Assembly (NCBI RefSeq): GCF_001905655.1
Contig: NZ_JMHT01000053.1
Coordinates: 46,587 to 110,586 of the forward strand
DNA: 64,000 nucleotides
Reading direction: 5' to 3'
Origin: Mycobacterium sp. ST-F2
Lineage (GTDB): Bacteria > Actinomycetota > Actinomycetes > Mycobacteriales > Mycobacteriaceae
Under the pieces are notes generated by a model, which was not told where the DNA came from, ran no database searches, and saw only the letters and a list, made by a program, of their open reading frames with translations. The first letter of the stretch is position 1. Each line of letters starts with the position of its first letter. Both the position numbers and the translations under genes were made by a program. This document shows positions 25,936 to 33,967 of this stretch, one piece after another.

Positions 25936-26013
25936 GCTCGTCGGGCGTGAGCGGCCTCAAAATGCACGCCAACAGCGGTGTGTCGCCGTACAGACACGGC
26001 CGCTCGCGGGAGA
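25936..26013 (-). repeat. ~80-base inverted repeat, right copy
   Basis: Reverse-complement partner of 25169-25248. It lies between the GNAT start and the PemK-like gene. Both cores share CCCGCGAGCGGCCGTGTCTG (reading minus here), then ACGGCGACAC and CCGCTGTTGG. Confidence 0.75.
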
Positions 26014-26031
26014 GAGGAAGCGGGGAGCGGC

Positions 26032-26634
26032 CTAGCTCCAGGAGTAGGCGGCCCGGAGACGGGCGGCGATGATCTCGAACTTGTCGCGTTCGAGGATCGC
26101 GCCTTCACGGCGGATGCCTTCCTCGGGGACGTCGAGCACCCGGTCGAGGCGCACCCAGCTGGCGCGTCCCTCGTAGTCCCAGCTGCCCGAGCCGATGCCC
26201 ACCCAGTCCGGATCGCCCTGGTGGCGGTCCTGGCTCGACAACATCAGGCCCAGCAGGGTGCTGCGGTCGCGGCCCACCACCAGGACCGGACGGTCCTTGC
26301 CGCGGGTCGGGTCGTCCTCGTAGACGACCCAGGTCCACACGATCTCGCCCGGGTCGGCCTGGCCGTCCAGGTCGGGCGCGTAGACGATGCGACGGGCGCG
26401 GTGCGCGGTGGGGACGATGTTCTCGGTGACCGGCCGGCCGGCCGTGATCGCCGTCTGCTGTTCCAGCGGCACCGCGCCGAGCGCGGTCAGGCCGACCTCG
26501 ATACCGAACCGGATCCCCTGCTGGATGGTTCGGGAGAGCCCGTCGGGCTGCTGCAAGTTGCGGATGAGCTTGGGCGCCTCGTTGAACACCAGTTGTTCCG
26601 CGAGACGCTGGAACGTCCTCCACTGCGACGCCAT
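26032..26634 (-). CDS. PemK/MazF-fold-like protein
   Basis: A 200-residue protein of the Rv2405 type. The N-terminal half is helical. The C-terminal half has the PemK-like beta barrel pattern (GEIVWTWVVYEDDPTRGKDRPVLVVGRD). No antitoxin gene is adjacent and the protein is longer than true MazF toxins (~110 residues), so toxin activity is not supported. ATG 26634 is chosen because TATGCT lies exactly 7 bases upstream; an ATG at 26646 would fall inside that -10. It is divergent from lepA. Confidence 0.75.
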   Translation of the reverse strand: MASQWRTFQRLAEQLVFNEAPKLIRNLQQPDGLSRTIQQGIRFGIEVGLTALGAVPLEQQTAITAGRPVTENIVPTAHRARRIVYAPDLDGQADPGEIVWTWVVYEDDPTRGKDRPVLVVGRDRSTLLGLMLSSQDRHQGDPDWVGIGSGSWDYEGRASWVRLDRVLDVPEEGIRREGAILERDKFEIIAARLRAAYSWS

Positions 26635-26641
26635 GGCATCG

Positions 26642-26647
26642 AGCATA
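26642..26647 (-). promoter_or_regulatory. Predicted -10 element of the PemK-like gene
   Basis: On the minus strand TATGCT lies 7 bases before ATG 26634, the leaderless arrangement. Confidence 0.5.
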
Positions 26648-26735
26648 GGGGAGTTTCCGGGCCGCGATTTAGTCGCCGGGGTCCTGGCTGGATACCCTGG
26701 TAGCTGCGCGTGATGCGCACAGACCCATCGTCACC

Positions 26736-26740
26736 AGGAG
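26736..26740 (+). promoter_or_regulatory. Shine-Dalgarno site deciding the lepA start
   Basis: AGGAG lies 6 bases before ATC 26747. It is the only good ribosome binding site upstream of the LepA GTPase domain. The in-frame codons from the TGA at 26711 to 26747 include no ATG, GTG, TTG or CTG. Confidence 0.6.
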
Positions 26741-26746
26741 ATTCCC

Positions 26747-28588
26747 ATCAGCAGTTTCGCCGACAAGACGTTCACTGCGCCGGCGCAGATTCGGAACTTC
26801 TGCATCATCGCCCATATCGACCACGGCAAGTCCACCCTGGCCGACCGCATGCTGCAGCTCACCGGTGTCGTCGACGACCGGTCGATGCGCGCGCAGTACC
26901 TGGACCGCATGGACATCGAGCGTGAGCGTGGCATCACGATCAAGGCCCAGAACGTCCGCCTGCCGTGGAAGGTCGGCGACGAAGAGTTCGTCCTGCACCT
27001 GATCGACACCCCGGGCCACGTCGACTTCACCTACGAGGTGTCACGCGCGCTGGAGGCCTGTGAGGGCGCCGTGCTGCTGGTCGACGCCGCGCAGGGCATC
27101 GAGGCGCAGACCCTGGCCAACCTGTACCTGGCGCTGGACCGCGGACTGACCATCATCCCGGTGCTCAACAAGATCGACCTCCCGGCCGCCGACCCGGACC
27201 GCTATGCGGGCGAGATCGCGCACATCATCGGTTGCGAGCCGACGGACGTGCTGCGGGTGTCCGGCAAGACCGGTGCAGGCGTGACCGAGCTGCTCGACGA
27301 GGTGGTCCGGCTGGTCCCCGCGCCGACCGGTGACCCGGACGCCCCGACCCGCGCCATGATCTTCGACTCGGTCTACGACATCTACCGCGGCGTGGTCACC
27401 TACGTCCGTGTGGTGGACGGCAAGATCGTCCCGCGCGAGAAGATCGCCATGATGTCCACCGGGGCCACCCACGAACTGCTCGAGGTCGGCATCGTCTCGC
27501 CCGAGCCCAAGGCCTCGGAGGGGCTGGGCGTCGGCGAGGTGGGTTACCTCATCACCGGTGTGAAGGACGTCCGTCAGTCCAAGGTCGGTGACACGGTGAC
27601 GACGGCCCGCAAGGGTGCCACCGAGGCGCTCACCGGGTACCGCGAACCCAAGCCGATGGTCTACTCGGGCCTGTACCCGGTAGACGGGTCGGACTACCCC
27701 AACCTGCGCGAGGCGCTCGACAAGCTGCAGCTCAACGACGCCGCGCTGACGTACGAGCCGGAAACCTCCGTGGCGCTCGGCTTCGGCTTCCGCTGTGGCT
27801 TCCTGGGCCTGCTGCACATGGAGATCACCCGCGAGCGCCTGGAGCGCGAGTTCAACCTCGACCTCATCTCGACGTCGCCCAACGTGGTGTACCGGGTGGA
27901 GAAGGAAGACAACACCGAGCTGATCGTCACCAACCCGTCGATCTGGCCCGAGGGCAAGGTTCGCGCCGTCCACGAGCCGGTGGTGAAGACGACGGTCATC
28001 GCGCCCAGCGAGTTCATCGGCACCATCATGGAGTTGTGCCAGTCCCGCCGCGGTGAACTGCAGGGCATGGATTACCTGTCCCCGGAACGCGTCGAATTGC
28101 GGTACATCATGCCGCTCGGCGAAATCATTTTCGACTTCTTCGACTCCCTGAAGTCTCGCACCCGCGGCTACGCGTCGCTGGACTACGAAGAGGCCGGCGA
28201 GCAGGAAGCCGATCTGGTGAAGGTCGACATCCTGCTGCAGGGCGAAGCCGTCGACGCGTTCAGCGCCATCGTGCACAAGGACGGCGCGTCGGCCTACGGC
28301 AACAAGATGACGACCAAGCTCAAGGAACTGATCCCGCGTCAGCAGTTCGAGGTGCCGGTGCAGGCTGCCATCGGCTCGAGAATCATTGCGCGCGAGAACA
28401 TCCGGGCCATCCGCAAGGACGTGCTCTCCAAGTGCTACGGCGGTGACATCACCCGTAAGCGCAAGCTGCTCGAGAAGCAGAAGGAGGGCAAGAAGCGCAT
28501 GAAAACCATTGGCCGGGTTGAGGTTCCGCAGGAGGCCTTCGTCGCCGCACTGTCAACTGATGCTGCCGGAGACAAGCCCAAGAAGTAG
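26747..28588 (+). CDS. lepA: Elongation factor 4 (LepA), apparent ATC start
   Basis: A translational GTPase of ~613 residues that back-translocates or helps recycle stalled ribosomes. The GTPase loop G1 is AHIDHGKST, close to the N-terminus; G3 is DTPGHVDF and G4 NKIDL. The C-terminal LepA domain ends KPKK. The first ATG in this frame is 26849, which would delete G1, so the true start must be upstream. ATC 26747, preceded by AGGAG, begins SSFADKTFTAPAQIRNF, matching mycobacterial LepA. A frameshift or an ATT start at 26741 is the alternative. It is convergent with the methyltransferase gene. Confidence 0.9.
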   Translation: MSSFADKTFTAPAQIRNFCIIAHIDHGKSTLADRMLQLTGVVDDRSMRAQYLDRMDIERERGITIKAQNVRLPWKVGDEEFVLHLIDTPGHVDFTYEVSRALEACEGAVLLVDAAQGIEAQTLANLYLALDRGLTIIPVLNKIDLPAADPDRYAGEIAHIIGCEPTDVLRVSGKTGAGVTELLDEVVRLVPAPTGDPDAPTRAMIFDSVYDIYRGVVTYVRVVDGKIVPREKIAMMSTGATHELLEVGIVSPEPKASEGLGVGEVGYLITGVKDVRQSKVGDTVTTARKGATEALTGYREPKPMVYSGLYPVDGSDYPNLREALDKLQLNDAALTYEPETSVALGFGFRCGFLGLLHMEITRERLEREFNLDLISTSPNVVYRVEKEDNTELIVTNPSIWPEGKVRAVHEPVVKTTVIAPSEFIGTIMELCQSRRGELQGMDYLSPERVELRYIMPLGEIIFDFFDSLKSRTRGYASLDYEEAGEQEADLVKVDILLQGEAVDAFSAIVHKDGASAYGNKMTTKLKELIPRQQFEVPVQAAIGSRIIARENIRAIRKDVLSKCYGGDITRKRKLLEKQKEGKKRMKTIGRVEVPQEAFVAALSTDAAGDKPKK

Positions 28589-28594
28589 GGATTC

Positions 28595-28633
28595 GTGCAC
28601 GATTTTCCGCGGTCGCCGCGGAAAATCGTGCAC
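28595..28633. terminator. Bidirectional hairpin between lepA and mddA-like gene
   Basis: Perfect 18-base-pair stem (GTGCACGATTTTCCGCGG) with a TCG loop between two convergent stops. It shares the TTTTCCGCG core with hairpins at 29630 and 33968. Confidence 0.8.
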
Positions 28634-28644
28634 AAATCGCAGGG

Positions 28645-29409
28645 TTACGCCGCGTGGTGCGGGCCGGTGGAGTGGCCGCCGTGGTGGTGTAGCCCGGGGA
28701 TCATCATCGGTACCTCGGCCTGGTAGTTCCGGTACGAGTCGCCGAGGTTGGCCACGAGATCGTGTTCCTCGAGCTGGATGGCGATCAGGATGTAACCGGT
28801 GGTGGCGAGCGAGAACATCAGGTGCCCGGCCGTCATCGTCGGCGTGGCCCAGAAGGCGATGAGGAATCCGACCATGATCGGGTGCCGCACCACGCGATAG
28901 AACATCGTGGTCCGGAAAGGCATGTCCCGGTAGGGTTCTCCGCGCCATGCCAGGTATACCTGGCGCAGCCCGAACAGATCGAAGTGGCTGATCATGAACG
29001 TCGACAGCAGCACGATCGCCCAGCCCGCCCAGAACAGGGTGAGCAGCACGAAGCGACCCGCGGGTGCACCGACGTGCCAGATGACCTGTGGCATGGTCCG
29101 CCATTGCCAGAACAGCAGCCCCAGCAGCAGGCTCGACATCAGCACGTAGGTGCTGCGTTCGACCGACGATGCCACGACGCGCGTCCAGCGCTGTTTGAAC
29201 GCCGGCCGCGCCATCACGCTGTGCTGCATCGCGAACAGGCTGAGCAGGATCAGGTTGACGATCACCGCCTCGGCGATGGGCGCGGTGATCCCGTGGTCGA
29301 CGGTGCGGGGCACCACGACGTTGCCCACGAAGCCGATGGCATAGAGGAACGAGGCCAGGAACACGGCGTAACACAGCACGCCGTAACCCAGTGTCAGATA
29401 GCGCTTCAT
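28645..29409 (-). CDS. mddA: MddA-like methanethiol S-methyltransferase
   Basis: A 254-residue membrane protein of the NnrU/isoprenylcysteine methyltransferase fold with ~5 hydrophobic segments. The conserved C-terminal region is YRVVRHPIMVGFLIAFWATP (SAM-binding RHP) and the EEHDLVANLGDSYRNYQ block. The closest functional family is MddA, which methylates methanethiol to dimethyl sulfide. The call is from overall resemblance, not a diagnostic residue. The C-terminus is His-rich (HHHGGHSTGPHHAA). ATG 29409 has GGAGG 5 bases upstream; an in-frame ATG at 29565 would add 52 residues. It lies downstream of the desulfurase but after a terminator. Confidence 0.75.
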   Translation of the reverse strand: MKRYLTLGYGVLCYAVFLASFLYAIGFVGNVVVPRTVDHGITAPIAEAVIVNLILLSLFAMQHSVMARPAFKQRWTRVVASSVERSTYVLMSSLLLGLLFWQWRTMPQVIWHVGAPAGRFVLLTLFWAGWAIVLLSTFMISHFDLFGLRQVYLAWRGEPYRDMPFRTTMFYRVVRHPIMVGFLIAFWATPTMTAGHLMFSLATTGYILIAIQLEEHDLVANLGDSYRNYQAEVPMMIPGLHHHGGHSTGPHHAA

Positions 29410-29629
29410 CGTGTCCTCCGATTCTCGGAATGGTCCGGTGACGCCGTCCGCACCGGTCGACTTGCACGCAGCATCGGGCAGGGCCCTAGGTGCGGCCTGG
29501 ATGTCGGAAACGAATGAGCCCGAAGTCGGGGTGGGGGCCGGCGCACTGCCGGTCCGCGAAGTCATGCCTGGCGCCGCAGCCCCTGGTCACCCTTCCAATA
29601 TATTCCTGATATTCCTGGCCGGCGACACG

Positions 29630-29669
29630 CGAAAACCCCCAGTTTTCCGCGGAAAACTGGGGGTTTTCG
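29630..29669. terminator. Perfect palindromic terminator after the desulfurase
   Basis: A 40-base perfect palindrome whose arms are AAAACCCCCAGTTTTCCG around a CG centre. It lies 16 bases after the desulfurase stop and can act in both directions. Confidence 0.8.
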
Positions 29670-29685
29670 TGACTGCTCGTGAGGG

Positions 29686-31485
29686 TTAGGGCGAGCCCTC
29701 GGCGATGCGGCGGACCGCATCGATGAACACGTCGATCTCCTCGAACGTGTTGTAGAACGCGAACGACGGACGCACCGTCGCCTCGAGTCCCAGGCGCCGC
29801 AGGATGGGCTGGGCGCAGTGATGCCCGGCCCGCACCGCGATACCTTCGGCGTTGAGCGCCTTGCCGACCTCCAACGGTTCGTGCCCGGCCAACACGAAGG
29901 ACAGCACGCTGGCCTTCTCGTCGGCCGTGCCGACCAGCCGCACTCCCGGAATGGCCGCCAACCGCGGGGTGGCGTACTCCAGCAGAGCGTGCTCGTAGGC
30001 CGCAATCCGTTCGATACCAACACGTTCCACGTAGCGGATCGCCTCGCCGAGGCCGACCGCGTCGGCGATGTTGCCCGTGCCGGCCTCGAACTTGTTGGGC
30101 GGTCCCTGGAACACCGAACGCTCCAGTGTCACGTCGGCGATCATGTTGCCGCCGCCCTGCCACGGCGGGGTTTCGGCAAGGACGTCCTCGCGCCCATACA
30201 GCACGCCGATGCCCGTCGGGCCGTAGATCTTGTGCCCGGAGAACACGAAGAAATCCGCGCCGAGTTCGGCCACATCGATCGGGATGTGCGGGATGGACTG
30301 CGCCCCGTCGATCAGCACCCTGGCCCCGTAGCGGTGACCCAGCTCGACGATCGTCTTGACGGGCGTCACCGTGCCCAAGGCATTCGAAACCTGCGTGGCC
30401 GCAACCAGTTTCGTCCGCGGACCCAGCAGGTCCTCGAACTCGCCGAGCAGCAGGTTGCCGGCATCGTCGACCGGGGCGACCTTGATGACCGCGCCCGTCT
30501 GCTTCGCGATCAGCTGCCACGGAACGATATTGGCGTGATGCTCCAGGTGGGTGATGACGATCTCGTCACCCGGGCCCAGGTGCTTGCCACCCCACGCGTA
30601 GGCCACCAGGTTGATGGCCTCGGTGGTGCCGCGGACGAAGATGATCTCCTCGGTCTTCGACGCGCCGATGAACCGTCGTACTGCCTCGCGGGCATCCTCG
30701 TAGGCATCGGTGGCCCGGGCCGCCAACTCGTGCGCCGCCCGGTGGATGTTCGAGTTCTCGTGAGCGTAGAAGTACGCCAGCCGGTCGATGACCGACTGCG
30801 GCTTCTGTGTCGTGGCCGCGTTGTCGAACCAGATCAGCGGCTTGCCGTTGACCGTCTCCTTGAGGATCGGGAAATCGGCTCTGATCGCGTTGACGTCGAA
30901 GACCTCATGGTCGTCGGGCACCACCGGAACCGGTTCGGCAGCAACGGATTCCGCCTGAGGCTGCAGGAAGTAGTAACTCCCGGCATCTTCCGATGGAGCC
31001 GGAGCGCCTGACCAGTTCAGTTCCGGTACCGAGGGCACGGTGCCCGGCCACGTGGGAGCGGACCCCCGCGGTGCCGCGGGAGCCGACGGCGGACCCGACG
31101 CCAATACCCCCGGCACCGTCGGGACCAGACCCGACGGCACCGCGAACGCCTCCAGCCCACCGAACGGCGCCACCGGACTCACCGCGTTACCGCGGGGAGC
31201 CACTGGCGCCGTCCCCGGCGGAATCCCTTCCGGCCCGGGCGACGTCGGTGCCGGCGCGAACAGCTCCGGCACCGATACGAACTCGCCCGGCGTGCCCGGA
31301 TGCGCCAGACCGGCCGCGGTGGCGGCCGCCGACGTCGTGGTGGTTGCATCCGGGGCCACCCCGCGCGGTGCCACCTGGGTGGTCACCGGTGGGCTGTCCG
31401 GACCGGGCCGGAAGCTGGTCGCAAACAGCTGGCTGGCCAGTGCCGACAGGTCGTCCTCGCTCAGCGGCAGGTCACTTGTACTCAT
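29686..31485 (-). CDS. Encapsulin-cargo cysteine desulfurase with a long disordered N-terminus
   Basis: A 599-residue PLP enzyme that takes sulfur from cysteine, forming alanine and a persulfide. Residues ~195-599 are a SufS-like (group II) desulfurase: the PLP Lys is K419 in FSGHKIYG, PLP contacts are EHHANI and DGAQS, and the catalytic Cys557 is in RAGHHCAQP. It is the protein's only Cys. Residues 1-195 are Pro/Ala/Gly-rich and likely disordered, with repeats: [VA]APRG at about 38, 95 and 137, and SVPEL at 71 and 152. Such extensions target desulfurases into family 2A encapsulins. The ATG overlaps the encapsulin stop by 14 bases, indicating coupled translation. Confidence 0.93.
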   Translation of the reverse strand: MSTSDLPLSEDDLSALASQLFATSFRPGPDSPPVTTQVAPRGVAPDATTTTSAAATAAGLAHPGTPGEFVSVPELFAPAPTSPGPEGIPPGTAPVAPRGNAVSPVAPFGGLEAFAVPSGLVPTVPGVLASGPPSAPAAPRGSAPTWPGTVPSVPELNWSGAPAPSEDAGSYYFLQPQAESVAAEPVPVVPDDHEVFDVNAIRADFPILKETVNGKPLIWFDNAATTQKPQSVIDRLAYFYAHENSNIHRAAHELAARATDAYEDAREAVRRFIGASKTEEIIFVRGTTEAINLVAYAWGGKHLGPGDEIVITHLEHHANIVPWQLIAKQTGAVIKVAPVDDAGNLLLGEFEDLLGPRTKLVAATQVSNALGTVTPVKTIVELGHRYGARVLIDGAQSIPHIPIDVAELGADFFVFSGHKIYGPTGIGVLYGREDVLAETPPWQGGGNMIADVTLERSVFQGPPNKFEAGTGNIADAVGLGEAIRYVERVGIERIAAYEHALLEYATPRLAAIPGVRLVGTADEKASVLSFVLAGHEPLEVGKALNAEGIAVRAGHHCAQPILRRLGLEATVRPSFAFYNTFEEIDVFIDAVRRIAEGSP

Positions 31486-32395
31486 GGAAGTGGTCCACTC
31501 CGACGTCCTCGAGGACCGCCAGCGCATCGTCGGTGAGCACCGCCAGCGACGAGTACAGCGTGACCAGGTAGGACGCGATGGCCGACCGGTTGATGCCGGT
31601 GAAGCGCACCGACAGGCCCGGGGCCTGCTCGCCGACCAGTCCCGGCTGGAACAGGCCGACCACGCCCTGACGCTCCTCGCCGGTGCGGACCAGGATGAAC
31701 TTGGTCTTCCCGTCCACGACCGGCACCTTGTCCGACGGGATGATCGGGATGCCGCGCCAGGTGATGAACTGGGCGCCGAACAGGCTGACGACTGGTGGCG
31801 GCACGCCGCGACGGGTGGCTTCCCGGCCGAACGCCGCCACACCGAGCGGGTTGGTCAGGAAGAACGCGGGGGTCTTCCACACCTTGGTGATCAGCGAGTC
31901 GAGGTCATCCGGGGTCGGGGTGCCGCGCAGCGTCTGGATGGTCTGCTCGGGGGTGACCTGCGACAGCAACCCGTACTCCGGGTTGTTGATCAGCTCGGAC
32001 TCCTGGCGTTCCTTGATGGTCTCGATGGTCAGGCGCAGCTGCTGGGCGACCTGGTCGTGCGGGCTGGAGTACAGATCCGACACCCGGGTGTGCACGTCGA
32101 GCAGCGTCGAGATCGAGCGCAGCGTGTACTCGCGCGGACTCGTCTCGTAGTCGACGTAGGTCTCCGGCAGCGGATCCTCGTTGCCCGAACCCTGCTCGGC
32201 TGCAATCGCGACCTGCTCGGGGTTCACCACGCGGTTGACGCGGTAGATACCGGCCTCGACGGGCACCCAGCTCAGCAGGTGCAGGAGGAATCGCGGCGTG
32301 ATGGTCGACAGTTGCGGAACTGTCTTGGTGGCATTGGCTAGCTGCCTTGCGGCGAGATCGCCGAGGGCCTGCGATTCGTTCTGCGCAGACGTCAT
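31472..32395 (-). CDS. Family 2A encapsulin shell protein (SrpI / major membrane protein I type)
   Basis: A 307-residue HK97-fold shell protein that assembles into a protein nanocompartment. Landmarks of the SrpI family are LLSWVPVEAGIYRVNRVVNP near residues 41-60, ETYVDYETSPREYTLRSI near 77-94 and the C-terminal LTDDALAVLEDVGVDHFHEYK. It was long called major membrane protein I or the 35-kDa antigen in M. avium and M. leprae. The cargo is the cysteine desulfurase that overlaps its stop. It contains no Cys and only the initiator Met. GGAGG lies 9 bases upstream. In cyanobacteria SrpI is sulfur-responsive; sulfur control here is inferred. Confidence 0.93.
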   Translation of the reverse strand: MTSAQNESQALGDLAARQLANATKTVPQLSTITPRFLLHLLSWVPVEAGIYRVNRVVNPEQVAIAAEQGSGNEDPLPETYVDYETSPREYTLRSISTLLDVHTRVSDLYSSPHDQVAQQLRLTIETIKERQESELINNPEYGLLSQVTPEQTIQTLRGTPTPDDLDSLITKVWKTPAFFLTNPLGVAAFGREATRRGVPPPVVSLFGAQFITWRGIPIIPSDKVPVVDGKTKFILVRTGEERQGVVGLFQPGLVGEQAPGLSVRFTGINRSAIASYLVTLYSSLAVLTDDALAVLEDVGVDHFHEYK

Positions 32396-32547
32396 GGGGG
32401 GCTACCTCCGACGGGTTGGTGAGTGGGATGCGGCGGCCACGATACGGCTTCACTGCAGCCCACACAGCCTTAGCGCGCACCGCGGTTAAAACCCGTTCGA
32501 TTATGACGCTGTGACGAAGTCGGCGTGGTTTTTCTCGGCGAGTGCCG

Positions 32548-32553
32548 TATGGT
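32548..32553 (+). promoter_or_regulatory. Predicted -10 element of the Cys leader peptide
   Basis: TATGGT lies exactly 7 bases before ATG 32561, so the leader is probably translated from a leaderless mRNA. The encapsulin operon reads away on the other strand, so this interval holds two divergent promoters. Confidence 0.6.
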
Positions 32554-32560
32554 AGGCGGC

Positions 32561-32629
32561 ATGACCCACGACGGATCGCTGCGCATGCCCATGCGGCGCT
32601 GCTTCGTCGTGCTGTGTTGTTGTTGTTGA
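32561..32629 (+). CDS. Poly-cysteine leader peptide
   Basis: A 22-residue ORF ending MRRCFVVLCCCC, with five Cys including four in a row right before TGA. It matches the mycobacterial class of polycysteine leaderless short ORFs, which act as cysteine-responsive attenuators: ribosomes stall at the Cys codons when charged tRNA-Cys is scarce, and downstream expression rises. Here the next gene, 92 bases away, encodes the TQXA protein. The Cys codons are complementary to the segment before that gene's start. Confidence 0.85.
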   Translation: MTHDGSLRMPMRRCFVVLCCCC

Positions 32630-32721
32630 TTTTCTGACGCCGGCCCTCTGCGTTATGCCCGCCCATCTTCTGGCGGAGCCCATAAACGCGCTGTTCACAG
32701 CCTCCAGAAAGCAACACAGCA
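32610..32721 (+). promoter_or_regulatory. Attenuator: Cys codons can pair with the TQXA start region
   Basis: TGCTGTGTTG at 32610-32619 (inside the Cys codons) is the exact complement of CAACACAGCA at 32712-32721, which ends at the base before ATG 32722. Pairing would hide the translation start. A ribosome held on the Cys codons would prevent pairing and open it. The mechanism is inferred from the sequence. Confidence 0.65.
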
Positions 32722-33960
32722 ATGTTCTCCCCTCAGCTCGTACTCACCCGCACGTCCGTCGCGGTCCGCCGTACTGTGCGCCGGGACGCCGAGATCACCC
32801 GGATGACCCGGTACCGCGGCGGCACCTACTCGCCGACCGTCGACACCGTCGTGTTCGCCGACGGGACGACGGCGCGCACCGACCTGATCCGGCTCAACCC
32901 GAACATCGACGCATACTCGCTGGACTTTCAGGGCATCGCGCCGACCCGGCCGTCGCAGTACCGGCCGGCGAACTGGTCGGCAGTGTCCAACGAGGCAGCT
33001 CGGGCGTTCGAGGCCGAGGTGGATTGGATCATCCGCAACTCGTACCCGACGCTCGGCACCGTCGAGCTCAGCCGCCGGGCTCGGGCGGCCGGCCATCTCA
33101 TCGGTGACGCACACCTGGCCGAGCATGAGGCCATCGCTGCGACGCAGGCCGCGATCTGGCACTTCACCAATGGCCTGCGCCTGGACAACCGCCCGCTCAA
33201 TGTGCCCGTCGCCGTGACCCCGGAGCCGGGGGCGGTCACCTTCGAATTCGACGGTGAACCCCAATTGGGTAGCTACACAGTCGAATTGACCAGCGACGCG
33301 GCCGTCTCGCTGGTGCTGCAGAAGTCGGTCGACGGCATCTCGTGGCGCGATGTCGCCGCGTCGGGACTCAACGTCGCGGCAGGATACGGTCGGCACCGCC
33401 GGAGCATCGGCGTCGGGGCCACCGCCTCGGACAGCCGGCCGGGCCGTCAGCACCGTGGGTACCGCTACTACCGCCTGCAGGTGGTGGCCGACACCGACGC
33501 CTTCGTCGACATCGAGGACGTCAGCTTCACCCTCAACGGGTCGGGCACCTACCGCAACGCCGAACGCGTGGTCGCGCTGTACAACTACCTCGTCGCCGGT
33601 GCCGAAGCGGCACGGAGTCTGACGGTCGTGCCGCGGCTGATCGCCGACCGCGCGGTTGTCGGCGATATCGTGGGCCCGTTCCGGTTCGAGGCCACCGACG
33701 CGGCGGCACTCACGGCCGCGGGTGGCACGATCGTCGACGCGGCGGGGGAGCCGATCACCGCGCCCGTGGTCCCCGGCAGCGACATCTATCTGCGTCCGGT
33801 GTCCGGTGCCCGTCGGGTGACCGTCACCGCGAGTGTGCCTGCGGCACAGAACGGTTTCGGCGGCCGGGTCATCACCGGGGTGGCGTACGACAGCGGCCTG
33901 ACGCCCGTCGCCCTCGCGGTGCCGACGCCGACCGTCATCGACTTCGAGCTGATCTTCTGA
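32722..33960 (+). CDS. TQXA (thioester-like) domain protein lacking the reactive Cys
   Basis: A 412-residue protein. The N-terminal ~150 residues resemble the TQXA/thioester domain of Gram-positive surface proteins: the motif ATQAAIWHFTNG at residues 140-151 is clear, and AYSLDF at 64-69 aligns with the usual YC(I/L)D Cys site. That Cys is Ser66 here, so no internal Cys-Gln thioester can form. The protein has no Cys at all and two Met. No signal peptide, LPXTG or membrane segment is seen, so it looks cytosolic. The C-terminal two thirds are beta-rich, with repeated domain-like stretches. It is under the poly-Cys leader and divergent from the encapsulin operon. Confidence 0.75.
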   Translation: MFSPQLVLTRTSVAVRRTVRRDAEITRMTRYRGGTYSPTVDTVVFADGTTARTDLIRLNPNIDAYSLDFQGIAPTRPSQYRPANWSAVSNEAARAFEAEVDWIIRNSYPTLGTVELSRRARAAGHLIGDAHLAEHEAIAATQAAIWHFTNGLRLDNRPLNVPVAVTPEPGAVTFEFDGEPQLGSYTVELTSDAAVSLVLQKSVDGISWRDVAASGLNVAAGYGRHRRSIGVGATASDSRPGRQHRGYRYYRLQVVADTDAFVDIEDVSFTLNGSGTYRNAERVVALYNYLVAGAEAARSLTVVPRLIADRAVVGDIVGPFRFEATDAAALTAAGGTIVDAAGEPITAPVVPGSDIYLRPVSGARRVTVTASVPAAQNGFGGRVITGVAYDSGLTPVALAVPTPTVIDFELIF

Positions 33961-33967
33961 CCCCTGG

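Noticed and set aside
26032..26634. Toxin-antitoxin module at the PemK-like gene
   Set aside because: No antitoxin gene lies on either side, and the protein is much longer than MazF toxins.
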